Shown: positions 17,323-25,458 of the stretch, in pieces
How positions within the stretch are numbered: the first letter of the stretch is position 1
Layout of the letters: each line of letters opens with the position of its first letter
Origin: Xanthomonas sontii
GTDB lineage: Bacteria > Pseudomonadota > Gammaproteobacteria > Xanthomonadales > Xanthomonadaceae
DNA length: 64,000 nucleotides
NCBI RefSeq assembly: GCF_040529055.1
Contig: NZ_CP132342.1
Location: 2,602,001 to 2,666,000 of the forward strand
Direction of reading: 5' to 3'
Translations under genes and position numbers: made by a program
The notes under the pieces: model-generated
Database searches by the model: none
What the model was told of the DNA's origin: nothing
Seen by the model: only the letters and a program-made list of their open reading frames with translations

Positions 17323-17482
17323 GTGCATTCCTGGTTGTTAAAAAAAGGTAATGGGAACTCTGGGCGGGCCGCACCAGTCAGAGCAGCGTCGTCGGTAGCG
17401 GTTACGCGCCGCGGCGGCTATCCTAACGCGTCATCTCAGGCGGCACGGGCCGCCCTGTGCCACCACCCTGGAGAATTGTTTG

Positions 17483-18184
17483 ATGAAGTTGCGTTCTATT
17501 GCGGTCGCTGTCGCGGCCCTCGCCCTGAGCGGCAATGCGTTCGCCCAGGACACCTCGTCCGAGAAGGGCAAGCTGAGCTATTACTTCGGCTACGACTACG
17601 GCAACAACCTTGCCGAACTCACCGGCCGCGGCGAGCAGCTCGATATCAATGCGGTGGTGAAAGGCTTGCAGGACGCCTACGCCAAGAAGCAGCCGGCGGT
17701 CAGCGCCGACCAGCTGAAGCCGGCGGTGGAAGCGTTCCAGAAGCGCGAGCAGGCCCGCGCCCAGCAGGCCAAGGCCGACTACGAGAAGGCCGCTGCCGAG
17801 AACAAGACCAAGAGCGACCAGTTCATGGCCCAGAACAAGGCCAAGCCTGGCGTGCAGGTGCTGCCCAGCGGCGTGCAGTACCGCGTGATCGAGGCCGGCA
17901 AGGGTGCCAAGCCGACCCAGGCCAGCACCGTGCAGCTGGAAGTGGCCGGTCCGTACCCGTTCGGTCAGCGTCCGGCGCAGGCGCGTCCGGCGCAGCAGAT
18001 CCCGGCGATCAAGGTCAGCGAAGTCGAGATGCAGGCCATGCGCGACACGCTGCTGCAGATGCCGGCCGGCTCCAAGTGGGAAGTGACCCTGCCGCCGGAC
18101 AAGGCCTACGGTGCCGACCCGCGTACGCCGTTCCCGCCGAACGTGGCGGTGCAGTTCGAGATCAAGCTGGTCAGCGTCAAGTAA
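17483..18184 (+). CDS. Exported FKBP-like protein with degenerate isomerase domain
   Basis: 233 residues from the ATG at 17483 (GGAG 9 nt upstream; the preceding TTG is not needed). Signal peptide about 1-21 (GNAFA-QD). An FKBP_N dimerisation domain follows: KGKLSYYFGYDYGNNLAEL, then a long charged helix (about 75-120). The C-terminal FKBP fold keeps QVLPSGVQYRVIEAG, the middle GSKWEVTLPPDKAYG and final FEIKLVSVK. It lacks the usual YTGTL-DG-VFDSS block that forms much of the active-site wall; VAGPYPFGQRPAQARPAQQ stands there instead. It may be a periplasmic chaperone with weak or no prolyl isomerase activity. A strong terminator follows. Confidence 0.8.
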   Translation: MKLRSIAVAVAALALSGNAFAQDTSSEKGKLSYYFGYDYGNNLAELTGRGEQLDINAVVKGLQDAYAKKQPAVSADQLKPAVEAFQKREQARAQQAKADYEKAAAENKTKSDQFMAQNKAKPGVQVLPSGVQYRVIEAGKGAKPTQASTVQLEVAGPYPFGQRPAQARPAQQIPAIKVSEVEMQAMRDTLLQMPAGSKWEVTLPPDKAYGADPRTPFPPNVAVQFEIKLVSVK

Positions 18185-18208
18185 GCACGCCGTTCCAGTG
18201 CACGACGA

Positions 18209-18242
18209 TTGCGCCGGCAGCGATGCCGGCGCAATTTTTTTT
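18209..18242 (+). terminator. Rho-independent terminator of the FKBP gene
   Basis: 10-bp perfect stem TTGCGCCGGC/GCCGGCGCAA, 6-nt loop, eight T. It lies 24 bp past the stop codon. Confidence 0.92.
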
Positions 18243-18285
18243 GGCAGGCAACGACGGCGCCGACGAATCGCGCTAGGCTGGCAAG

Positions 18286-19098
18286 GTGTCGAATCCGATG
18301 GATCCCGTTCCGCATGCCCTGCTCACGCCCTGCATCGGTCTCTGCCGTCTCGATGCGCAGGGTTATTGCGCCGGCTGCCTGCGCAGCGGCGACGAGATCG
18401 CACGCTGGCGCGGCATGAGCGACGCCGAACGCCGCCGCTACATGGACGAGGTGCTGCCGGGCCGCGGCTGGTCGCCGTCGCCGGGGCAGCGCCTGGCCGA
18501 ACGCGCGCACCTGCTGCGCGCACTGCACCCGCTGCAGCAGCCGCCGGCGGGGCCGGGCTGGAACCACCACGAACTGCAGGATCTGCTGCCGGACGGCGCG
18601 CCGGTGGAAGCGGCGGTGCTGGCCGGCCTGGTGCCGCGCGCCGACGGCACCCATGTGCTGTTGACCCGGCGCACCGACAGCCTGCGTCACCACGGCGGCC
18701 AGGTCAGTTTTCCCGGCGGCCGCATCGAGGCCAGCGACGCCGATGCGGTGGCCGCGGCGCTGCGCGAGAGCGAGGAGGAGATCGCACTGGCGGGGTCGCA
18801 GGCCGAGCCATTGGGCTACCTGGATCCGTTCGTCACCATCAGCGGCTTCCGGGTGATGCCGGTGGTCGCGGCGATCGATCCGCGCTTCGTGCCGCAGCCG
18901 CATCCGGGCGAGGTGGCGGAGGTGTTCGAGGTGCCGCTGGCCTATCTGATGGCGCCGGACAACCTGCGCAGTATCGAGACCGATTACCGCGGACGCCCGC
19001 GCGTCGTGCTGGAGTACGGCTGGCCCGGCCAGCGGATCTGGGGCGCGACCGCGGCGATCCTGCTCAACCTGCGCCGCCGACTGGAGCAAGCCGCATGA
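18286..19098 (+). CDS. DUF1289 zinc-binding domain fused to CoA-pyrophosphatase-like Nudix hydrolase
   Basis: 270 residues. Residues about 12-60 form a DUF1289 domain with four cysteines (C16, C20, C28, C31) in PCIGLCRLDAQGYCAGCLR, a likely metal site. Residues about 108-245 form a Nudix domain of the NudL/CoA-diphosphatase group: LLTRRTDSLRHHGGQVSFPGG, then the helix RIEASDADAVAAALRESEEE that carries the metal-binding glutamates. Expected activity: hydrolysis of CoA or a related nucleotide pyrophosphate. In many species the two domains are separate proteins. GTG start at 18286; TAGGCT lies 6 nt before it, so the mRNA may be leaderless. The stop overlaps sseA by 4 bp. Confidence 0.85.
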   Translation: MSNPMDPVPHALLTPCIGLCRLDAQGYCAGCLRSGDEIARWRGMSDAERRRYMDEVLPGRGWSPSPGQRLAERAHLLRALHPLQQPPAGPGWNHHELQDLLPDGAPVEAAVLAGLVPRADGTHVLLTRRTDSLRHHGGQVSFPGGRIEASDADAVAAALRESEEEIALAGSQAEPLGYLDPFVTISGFRVMPVVAAIDPRFVPQPHPGEVAEVFEVPLAYLMAPDNLRSIETDYRGRPRVVLEYGWPGQRIWGATAAILLNLRRRLEQAA

Positions 19099-19976
19099 CC
19101 GCAACGTCCCCCGCATGGCACACCCTGGTCGAGGCGCCGACGCTCGCCGCCGCGCTCGACGATCCCGCGCTGCGCCTGGTCGATGCGCGGTTCGTGCCGG
19201 CGGCGCTGCTCGATCCCGCTGCGGCGGCGGCCGCGCGCGAGGCCTATGCGCAATCGCACCTGCCCGGCGCGGTCTACGCCGATCTGAACGCGGATCTGTC
19301 CGATCTCGGCCGTCCCGGCCTGGGCCGGCACCCGTTGCCGGACGACGCGGCCTTCGCGCGCACCCTGGGGCAGTGGGGCATCGGCCCGCAGCACCAGGTG
19401 GTGGTGTACGACGCAGGCGACGGCAGCATGGCCGCTGCCCGCCTGTGGTGGATGCTGGGCCTGCTCGGCCATCGTCGGGTCGCCGTGCTCGACGGCGGCC
19501 TGGCCGAATGGCGCCGGCTGGGCCTGCCGGAAACCGACGCGGCCTCCGCGCCGTCGCCGCTGCCGCCGTATCCGCAGGCGTTCGATGCGGCGCGCATCGT
19601 CTCCGCCGAGGAGGTCGCCGCGCGTCTGCACGAGGCGCCGGGCTGGTTGCTGGATGCGCGCCCTGGCGAACGCTTCCGTGGCGAGGTGGAGCCGATCGAC
19701 CCGCTGCCCGGGCACGTGCCCGGCGCGCTCAACCGGCCGCTGGCGCAGAACCTGCGCGATGGCCGCCTGCGTCCGGCGCAGGAACTGCGCGCGGAACTGC
19801 AGCCGCTGCTGCAGGGACGCGATCCGCGCGAGGTGGTGTTGATGTGCGGATCGGGCGTCACCGCCTGCCATCTGCTGCTGGCGCTGGAGCATGCCGGCCT
19901 GCACGGCGCGCGCGTGTATGCCGGCTCCTGGAGCGGCTGGATCGCCGATCCGGCACGGCCGCGCGCCATCGGCTAG
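19095..19976 (+). CDS. sseA: 3-mercaptopyruvate/thiosulfate sulfurtransferase
   Basis: 293 residues with two rhodanese domains (about 8-150 inactive, about 170-285 active). The active-site loop is CGSGVTACH with catalytic C251; CGSGVTA is characteristic of the mercaptopyruvate sulfurtransferase group. The inter-domain phrase ARPGERFRGEVEPIDPLPGHVPGA is conserved. It transfers sulfur from 3-mercaptopyruvate (or thiosulfate) to cyanide, thiols or protein acceptors. ATGA overlap with the Nudix gene means coupled translation. Substrate preference is inferred from the loop. Confidence 0.9.
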   Translation: MTATSPAWHTLVEAPTLAAALDDPALRLVDARFVPAALLDPAAAAAAREAYAQSHLPGAVYADLNADLSDLGRPGLGRHPLPDDAAFARTLGQWGIGPQHQVVVYDAGDGSMAAARLWWMLGLLGHRRVAVLDGGLAEWRRLGLPETDAASAPSPLPPYPQAFDAARIVSAEEVAARLHEAPGWLLDARPGERFRGEVEPIDPLPGHVPGALNRPLAQNLRDGRLRPAQELRAELQPLLQGRDPREVVLMCGSGVTACHLLLALEHAGLHGARVYAGSWSGWIADPARPRAIG

Positions 19977-20033
19977 GGCCGGCGCCGGTCCACACGGAAC
20001 GCATGCACGATGGCACGCGACAGGGGCGGCACC

Positions 20034-20969
20034 ATGCGCTGGCGTGAGGCCTGCGGGCTGGCGATGCTGCTGGGCCTGGCCGCCTGCGGCGACCGCCGCG
20101 CGTCGGCCGATGGCGCCGACGCCTCGCCACGCGCGCAATCTGCCACACATTATCGTGAGGCGGTGGAGCGCAATCGTGCGCAGCGCCTGGCGACATTGCG
20201 CGCGCCGTCGGGCTGGTTGAGTTTCACCGGCTCCGGGCGTCTGCACAGTGGCCTGCACCGGGTCGGCAGCGCACCCGACAACGATGTGCAGTTGCCGGCC
20301 GGCCCGGCGCATCTGGGCATGCTGCAGGTGGATCCGCAGGAGGGCGTGCAGTTCCAGCCCGCGGCGGACGCGGCGGTGCAGGTGAACGGCCAGCCGTTCG
20401 CCGGTGGCCGCCTGGAGACCGACGCGGCGCACGACACCCAGACCCGCCTTGCGCTGGGGGCGCAGGAGTTCTACGTGGTGCGCACCGGCAACCTGTTCGG
20501 CTGGCGCTTCCGCGATCCGCAGGCGCCGGCGCGCGCGCGCTTCCGCGGCATCGACTACTTCCCGATCGATCCGCAGTGGCGGGTGGTGGCCGACTGGTAT
20601 CCGGTACCGGCGCCGCGGGCGATGGTGCTGCTGACCTCGATCGGCACGCCGCAGCCGCTGGCCCTGGTCGGTAGCGCTGAGTTCGTGCTGCGGGGGCGGC
20701 GCTACAAGCTGCAGATCCTGCGCGACGGCGCCAGCCAGCGCCTGTTCCTGCCGTTCTCCGACCGCACCAGCGGCCGCGAGAGCTATGGCGGCGCCCGTTA
20801 TCTGTTCGTGCCGGCGCCGCAGGGCGACCGCATCGTGCTGGATTTCAACCTGGCGCAGAACCCGCCATGCGCGTTCACCCCGCACGTGGTGTGCCCGCTT
20901 GCGCCGGTCGGCAATCGCCTGGACGTGGCGGTGACCGCCGGCGAGAAGAACTACGTCGGCGCGCACTGA
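20034..20969 (+). CDS. DUF1684 lipoprotein
   Basis: 311 residues from the ATG at 20034, 7 nt after AGGGG. Short lipoprotein signal with lipobox LAAC (Cys 18). The DUF1684 domain covers most of the rest: PSGWLSFTGSGRLHSGLHRVGS near the N terminus, then FRGIDYFPIDPQWRVVADW, the SYGGARYLFVP segment and the closing cluster DFNLAQNPPCAFTPHVVCPLAP. The catalytic role, if any, is unknown; the aromatic and charged conservation suggests a small-molecule-binding pocket. It follows sseA by 57 bp on the same strand and may be cotranscribed. Confidence 0.8.
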   Translation: MRWREACGLAMLLGLAACGDRRASADGADASPRAQSATHYREAVERNRAQRLATLRAPSGWLSFTGSGRLHSGLHRVGSAPDNDVQLPAGPAHLGMLQVDPQEGVQFQPAADAAVQVNGQPFAGGRLETDAAHDTQTRLALGAQEFYVVRTGNLFGWRFRDPQAPARARFRGIDYFPIDPQWRVVADWYPVPAPRAMVLLTSIGTPQPLALVGSAEFVLRGRRYKLQILRDGASQRLFLPFSDRTSGRESYGGARYLFVPAPQGDRIVLDFNLAQNPPCAFTPHVVCPLAPVGNRLDVAVTAGEKNYVGAH

Positions 20970-20987
20970 GCGCGCGTGGAAAATCGC

Positions 20988-21056
20988 GCAGGAGCGGCTT
21001 CAGCCGCGACCGGGCCGTTCCCGGTGAAGCCGGGGCGCGGCTGAAGCCGCTCCTGC
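20988..21056. repeat. Palindromic GCAGGAGCGGCTTCAGCCGC repeat, paired copy
   Basis: Perfect 21-bp inverted repeat (20988-21008 and 21036-21056) with a 27-bp loop. Each arm is itself a small palindrome (GCGGC-TTCA-GCCGC). It sits 18 bp after the DUF1684 stop, between convergent genes. Related copies: 15341, 27665 and 62567. Confidence 0.8.
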
Positions 21057-21135
21057 GGGAGCCTGCGAATGCGACCCTGTCTGAGACTCCATCGCGGCCC
21101 GAATCAGCCGTTCCAATCCGCCGCCTCCAAGGCGG

Positions 21136-21711
21136 TCACACAGGCGGCGCATACGGCGCCAGCGTCACCGCCTCCAGCACCTGCGGCCAGGGAAAGCGCG
21201 GGCCCGGATCCAGCTTGCGCTGCACCTGCCGCGTCGGATCGTCGCTGGCCGGTTCCAGGCTGCGGTCCAGCGCCTCGTGTCCGGCGATGTGGTGCAGCTG
21301 CGGCAGTTCCGCGCGCAACTGCTGCAGCAGCCGGATCAGCGCCTGCACTTGCGCCGGCGGGTAGTCCTCGCACATCGCCTGGTGGCGCGAATCCAGCCAC
21401 AGCGGATAGCGTCCGCGGTTGACCAGTTCGATGCCGAGCGACTGCGGGTTGTAGCCGCGCACGTGGTGCGCGATGCGCTCCGCGGGCACGTAGCGATGCA
21501 CGCTGCCGTCGCGGTCGATGTAGAAGTGGCCGCTGTTGCCGGTGCCCGACGGATACAGCACACGCTCGCCGTACAGGCGCGCGCTGGCCAGGTCCGGCAA
21601 CTCGGTGCAGTGGATCACCGCCAGCGTGATGCTGTCCGGCGCGCGCTCCTGCAGCAGGCCGACGTAGGGCAGGGGCGCATCGTGGATCGGCAACGGCGAG
21701 GTGGGCGGCAT
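21136..21711 (-). CDS. AmpD-like N-acetylmuramoyl-L-alanine amidase
   Basis: 191 residues, one Amidase_2 domain, no signal peptide. Zinc ligands by comparison with AmpD: H34 (AVIHCTE), H145 (HIAGHEALDR) and D168 (KLDPGPRFPW); E95 (GIELVNRG) is the candidate catalytic Glu. AmpD-type enzymes cleave anhydro-muropeptides in the cytoplasm during cell-wall recycling; whether this is the main AmpD or a paralogue cannot be told here. The start codon is only 22 bp from that of the divergent MOSC gene. Confidence 0.85.
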   Translation of the reverse strand: MPPTSPLPIHDAPLPYVGLLQERAPDSITLAVIHCTELPDLASARLYGERVLYPSGTGNSGHFYIDRDGSVHRYVPAERIAHHVRGYNPQSLGIELVNRGRYPLWLDSRHQAMCEDYPPAQVQALIRLLQQLRAELPQLHHIAGHEALDRSLEPASDDPTRQVQRKLDPGPRFPWPQVLEAVTLAPYAPPV

Positions 21712-21717
21712 GCGCGG

Positions 21718-21727
21718 ATGCTAGCAT
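21718..21727. promoter_or_regulatory. Shared palindromic -10 element for two divergent leaderless genes
   Basis: ATGCTAGCAT is a perfect 10-bp palindrome. On each strand it reads TGC-TAGCAT, an extended -10 box, and on each strand exactly 6 nt separate TAGCAT from the start codon (21734 on plus, 21711 on minus). Neither gene has room for a Shine-Dalgarno sequence. No strong -35 is visible on either side. Confidence 0.55.
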
Positions 21728-21733
21728 TCGCCG

Positions 21734-22225
21734 ATGACCCTGAATTCCGAAAGCCCGCTGGCGACCCTGCTGGCCACACTGCCGCGCGCCGGACGCGTGG
21801 AATGGATCGGCCTGCGCCCGGCGCGCGACGTGCCGATGCACGAGGTCGACGCCGCTGAGGCGCAGACCGATGGCGGCCTGCACGGCGACCGCTACGTCGG
21901 CCGCAACGGCAAGCGCGGCGTGACCCTGATCCAGGCCGAACACCTGCAGGCGATCGCGGCGCTGGCCGGCCATGCGGCGGTGGCGCCGGCGACCCTGCGG
22001 CGCAACGTGGTGGTGTCGGGCATTCCGCTGATCGCCCTGAAGGGGCGCCGCTTCCGCATCGGCGAGGTCGAACTGGAAGGCATCGCGCCGTGCGATCCGT
22101 GCTCGCGCATGGAGCAGGCGCTGGGGCCGGGCGGCTACAACGCCATGCGCGGCCACGGCGGCCTGTGCGCGCGCATCGTGCAGGGCGGCACGCTGCGGCT
22201 GGGCGATGCGGTGGTGGCGCTGTGA
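21734..22225 (+). CDS. MOSC-domain protein
   Basis: 163 residues forming a single MOSC (molybdenum-cofactor sulfurase C-terminal) domain of the YiiM-like type. Conserved phrases: GGLHGDRYVGRNGKRGVTLI, RRNVVVSGIPL and the cysteine cluster IAPCDPCSRMEQAL, which holds the presumed sulfur- or Moco-contacting Cys. Such proteins act in molybdenum-cofactor sulfur handling or in Moco-dependent detoxification of N-hydroxylated compounds; the partner is unknown. The stop overlaps the next gene's GTG by four bases. Confidence 0.85.
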   Translation: MTLNSESPLATLLATLPRAGRVEWIGLRPARDVPMHEVDAAEAQTDGGLHGDRYVGRNGKRGVTLIQAEHLQAIAALAGHAAVAPATLRRNVVVSGIPLIALKGRRFRIGEVELEGIAPCDPCSRMEQALGPGGYNAMRGHGGLCARIVQGGTLRLGDAVVAL

Positions 22226-22749
22226 GCCGCGGTCACTGCATCCTTTCGCACGGTTTCGAGAGCGGGCCGGACGCGATCAAGGTGACCGCATTGGCCGAGG
22301 TGGCGGAACGCCTGGGCTGGAGCCATTCGCGCCCGGACTACACCGACCTGGATGCGCGCCGCGACATCAGCCCGCTGGGCGACGTGCCGACCCGCCTGCA
22401 GCGCCTGCTGGAGCTGGCGCAGGCGGCGGCGCAGCGCGGGCCGCTGGTGCTGGCCGGTTCCAGCCTCGGCGCCTACATCGCCGCGCAGGTGTCGCTGCAC
22501 GTGCCGGTGCGCGGCCTGTTCCTGATGGTGCCGCCGACGCGGATGGGGCACATGCCGGCGCTGGATGCGGCACCGGTGCCGACCTCGGTGGTGCATGCCT
22601 GGCGCGACGAACTGATTCCCGCCAGTGAAGTGATCGCCTGGGCGCAGGCGCGTGCCGCGCGGCTGCTGCTGGTCGACGACACGCACCGCCTGGGCGAGCA
22701 CGTGGCGACCTCGGCGCAGGCCTTCGCCGAGCTGCTGGAGCGCCTGTGA
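22222..22749 (+). CDS. Alpha/beta hydrolase, YqiA/RBBP9-like
   Basis: 175 residues from GTG at 22222 (GTGA overlap with the MOSC gene). N-terminal strand and turn ILSHGFESGPDAIKVTAL, nucleophile elbow AGSSLGAYIA (Ser), acid in VVHAWRDELIP and the His in VDDTHRLGEHV, giving a complete Ser-Asp-His triad. Small cytosolic esterase or thioesterase; substrate unknown. Middle gene of a three-gene overlapping operon. Confidence 0.8.
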   Translation: MSRGHCILSHGFESGPDAIKVTALAEVAERLGWSHSRPDYTDLDARRDISPLGDVPTRLQRLLELAQAAAQRGPLVLAGSSLGAYIAAQVSLHVPVRGLFLMVPPTRMGHMPALDAAPVPTSVVHAWRDELIPASEVIAWAQARAARLLLVDDTHRLGEHVATSAQAFAELLERL

Positions 22750-23267
22750 GCGCAGCCGACGACATGCTGTTGCGCGCCGAGCGGCCGGCCGACGCGGCGG
22801 CGATCGAGGCGCTGACCCTGGTCGCCTTCTTCCGCGTCGCGCACAGCCGCCACGACGAGCAGGACATCATCGAACGGCTGCGCTCGGACGGCGCGCTGAC
22901 CCTGTCGCTGGTGATCGAGCACGAGGGCTACATCGTCGGCCACGTCGCGGTGTCGCCAGTGAGCCTGTCCGATGGCAGCCGCGGCTGGTACGGGCTGGGA
23001 CCGCTGTCGGTGGGGCCGGGCCACCAGCGCCAGGGCCTGGGCACGCGGCTGGTGCGCGAGGCGCTGGCGCAGTTGCAGGCGCTGGGTGCGGCCGGCTGCG
23101 TGGTGCTGGGCGACCCGGGCTACTACGCGCGCTTCGGCTTCCATCCGGAACCCGGGCTGACGCTGCCGGGTGCGCCGGTGGAGGCCTTCCAGGCGCTGGC
23201 CTTCGGCGAGCGCCTGCCGCCGATGGCCGAGGTGGTCTACCACCCGGCGTTCCTGTCCGCGGCCTGA
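22746..23267 (+). CDS. GNAT-family N-acetyltransferase (YhbS-like)
   Basis: 173 residues from GTG at 22746, overlapping the hydrolase stop by four bases. Acetyl-CoA-binding motif A is GPLSVGPGHQRQGLGTRLVREAL; the following LGDPGYYARFGFHPEPGL is typical of the YhbS subgroup. Substrate unknown. Last gene of the MOSC-hydrolase-GNAT operon, whose genes share GTGA junctions and so are likely translated as a unit. Confidence 0.85.
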   Translation: MSAADDMLLRAERPADAAAIEALTLVAFFRVAHSRHDEQDIIERLRSDGALTLSLVIEHEGYIVGHVAVSPVSLSDGSRGWYGLGPLSVGPGHQRQGLGTRLVREALAQLQALGAAGCVVLGDPGYYARFGFHPEPGLTLPGAPVEAFQALAFGERLPPMAEVVYHPAFLSAA

Positions 23268-23432
23268 GCCAGCGCGCCGCGCCCGTCGCGGCCGCGTTGC
23301 GTTAGCATCGTCCCGCGTCCACTCCGATCGAGGATCCACGCCGATGCGCCATTGATGCTGCCGTCTTCGCGACGGCCTTCGTCCCACCTGCCGAGCGATC
23401 GGCGGGCACGACCGGCATCCATGGAGGTTCCC

Positions 23433-25046
23433 ATGACGCATCCGCTGCTTGCGCTGGACAGCGCGACCCATGTTCTGCCCGACGGCAGGATCCTGTTCTC
23501 CGATCTGCACTTCGCGCTCGATACGCGCCGCACCGGCCTGGTCGGCCGCAACGGCGTCGGCAAGAGCGTGTTCGCGCGCCTGCTCGCCGGCGAACTGACG
23601 CCCAGCGCCGGGCGCTGCGTGCGCCACGGCCGCCTGCATTACGTGCCGCAGCAGATCGCGCCGGCGCCGCACGCCACCGTCGCCGACCTGGCCGGCGTGG
23701 GCGCGGCGTTGCGGGCGCTGGCACGGATCGAGGCGGGCAGTGCCGACGTGGCGGATTTCGATGCGCTCGGCGAGCGCTGGGACATCGCCCAGCGCCTGCA
23801 GGCGCAACTGCACGCGCACGACCTCGGCGCGCTGGAGCCGCACCGCCTGGCGGCCACGCTCAGCGGCGGCGAGGCGATGCGGGTGGCGCTGATCGGCGCC
23901 TGGCTGGCCGAGGCCGATGCGCTGATCCTGGACGAGCCGACCCTGCACCTGGACGCGGCGCAGCGGCAGCGCCTGCGCGAGGCGCTGCAGCGCTGGCCGG
24001 GCGGCCTGCTGGTGATCAGCCACGATGCGCTGCTGCTGCAGGACATGCAGCGCACGCTGGAACTGTCGCCAGGCGGGCTGCGCGACTACGGCGGCGACTA
24101 CGCGTTCTACCTGCAGTGCCGGGCGCGCGAGCGCGAGGCCGCGCAGGCCGAACTGGCGCAGCACAAGCTGCAGCACGCGCGCGACAACGCTGCCTGGCAG
24201 GCGCAGCACGATCGACAGCAGCGGCGCAATGCGCGCGGGCGGCAGCAGGCCGGCACGGCCAACCAGGCGCCGATCCTGCTCGGCCGGCAGAAGCAGCGCA
24301 GCCAGGACAGTGCCGGCAAGCGGGTGCGCGATCATCAGGCCACGCAGGCGCGCAGCCTGGAGCGCATCGCCGAGGCCGCGCGCCAGGTGCAGCCCGACGC
24401 GCCGGTGGCGCTGTTCGCGCCGCCGCCGGCCGATGCGGCCACCCGGCGCCTGGTCGAGCTGCACGCGCTGCGGCTGCCGTTCGCGCCGGCGACGCGGCAG
24501 CCGCTGGACCTGGTGGTGCAGGGCGGCGCACGCATCGGCGTGGTTGGGGCCAACGGCAGCGGCAAGTCGACCCTGCTGCGGGTGCTGGCCGGGCAGGTGG
24601 CGGCGTTGTCCGGCAGTTGCCGGGTGCGCGCCGCCAGCGCCTACCTGGACCAGTCGTTGGCGGCGCTGGACCCGGCTGCCACCGCGCTGGCGCAGGTGCA
24701 GGCCGCCACGCCCGGCATCGCACTCGCCGACCTGCGCACGCGGCTGGCCTTGCTCGGCCTGGATGCGCAGCGCATCGGCGTGCCCTGCGGCCAGCTCAGC
24801 GGCGGCGAGCGGCTGAAGACTGCGCTGGCCTGCGCCTTCTACCGCACGCCGCCGGCCGAACTGCTGTTGCTGGACGAGCCGGACAACCACCTGGACCGCG
24901 AAGCCCGCGACGCGTTGCGCGCGGTGCTGCTGCAGTACCCCGGCGCGCTGCTGGTGGTCTCGCACGATGCGGAGTTCCTGGACACGCTGCGCCTGCAGCA
25001 GCGCTTGCAGGCCGATCCCGAGGCGTGGCGGCTGACGCCGTGGTGA
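23433..25046 (+). CDS. ABC-F family ATPase
   Basis: 537 residues from the ATG at 23433 (GGAGG 5 nt upstream). Two ABC domains without membrane segments: Walker A GRNGVGKS and GANGSGKS, signatures LSGGEAMRV and LSGGERLKT, Walker B LILDEPTLHLD and LLLDEPDNHLD, switch His in ISHDALLL and VSHDAEFL. The inter-domain linker (about 215-320) is long, charged and Gln/Arg-rich, as in ABC-F proteins that act on ribosomes. Function could be translation-factor-like or antibiotic ribosome protection; the sequence alone does not decide. A TAGCAT box at 23303-23308 may be its -10. Separate promoter likely, as 165 bp separate it from the GNAT gene. Confidence 0.85.
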   Translation: MTHPLLALDSATHVLPDGRILFSDLHFALDTRRTGLVGRNGVGKSVFARLLAGELTPSAGRCVRHGRLHYVPQQIAPAPHATVADLAGVGAALRALARIEAGSADVADFDALGERWDIAQRLQAQLHAHDLGALEPHRLAATLSGGEAMRVALIGAWLAEADALILDEPTLHLDAAQRQRLREALQRWPGGLLVISHDALLLQDMQRTLELSPGGLRDYGGDYAFYLQCRAREREAAQAELAQHKLQHARDNAAWQAQHDRQQRRNARGRQQAGTANQAPILLGRQKQRSQDSAGKRVRDHQATQARSLERIAEAARQVQPDAPVALFAPPPADAATRRLVELHALRLPFAPATRQPLDLVVQGGARIGVVGANGSGKSTLLRVLAGQVAALSGSCRVRAASAYLDQSLAALDPAATALAQVQAATPGIALADLRTRLALLGLDAQRIGVPCGQLSGGERLKTALACAFYRTPPAELLLLDEPDNHLDREARDALRAVLLQYPGALLVVSHDAEFLDTLRLQQRLQADPEAWRLTPW

Positions 25047-25458
25047 GCGGCGTACGCTGCCGTCGACGGGGTCTGCCGCCGGGCATGCCCGGCGCCGGAT
25101 TCGTGGTCTCGCATTGCGCGATGCGTCGCGCACCAAGGCGTCAGGAGGGCGCGTCTGCAGCGCCAGCTTCATCTGCCACGGCGCGGGGTGGTCGCGAAGC
25201 GAACGCCGGCGGGCGACGTCGCTGTGCCCGTCACACGAGGCCAGTGACGGCCGCGGCGCACCCTGCGCCAGGGCACCGCGCAGCAGGCAGGGGCGCACGG
25301 ACCCTGTGGTATTCTGCGCGCCGTTCCGGTGCGGTGCGTGCGCGTGCCCATCCCTCGATCCGCGGCCGCGGCCGCGGTAACGCCGGATCCGGCGCTGCGA
25401 TGCGCCACGCGCGCGGCGCCCGCCGTGCCTCCCTCCCGTCCGTCCTGGTCCGCCTTCC
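25047..25458 (+). other. 412-bp non-coding leader region of rlmKL
   Basis: No gene is convincing here. TATTCT at 25310-25315, preceded by TGTGG, is a good -10 candidate and would give rlmKL an approximately 135-nt 5' untranslated region that contains a GC-only palindromic stretch (GCGGCCGCGGCCGC, about 25361-25375). Nothing else was recognised. Confidence 0.35.
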
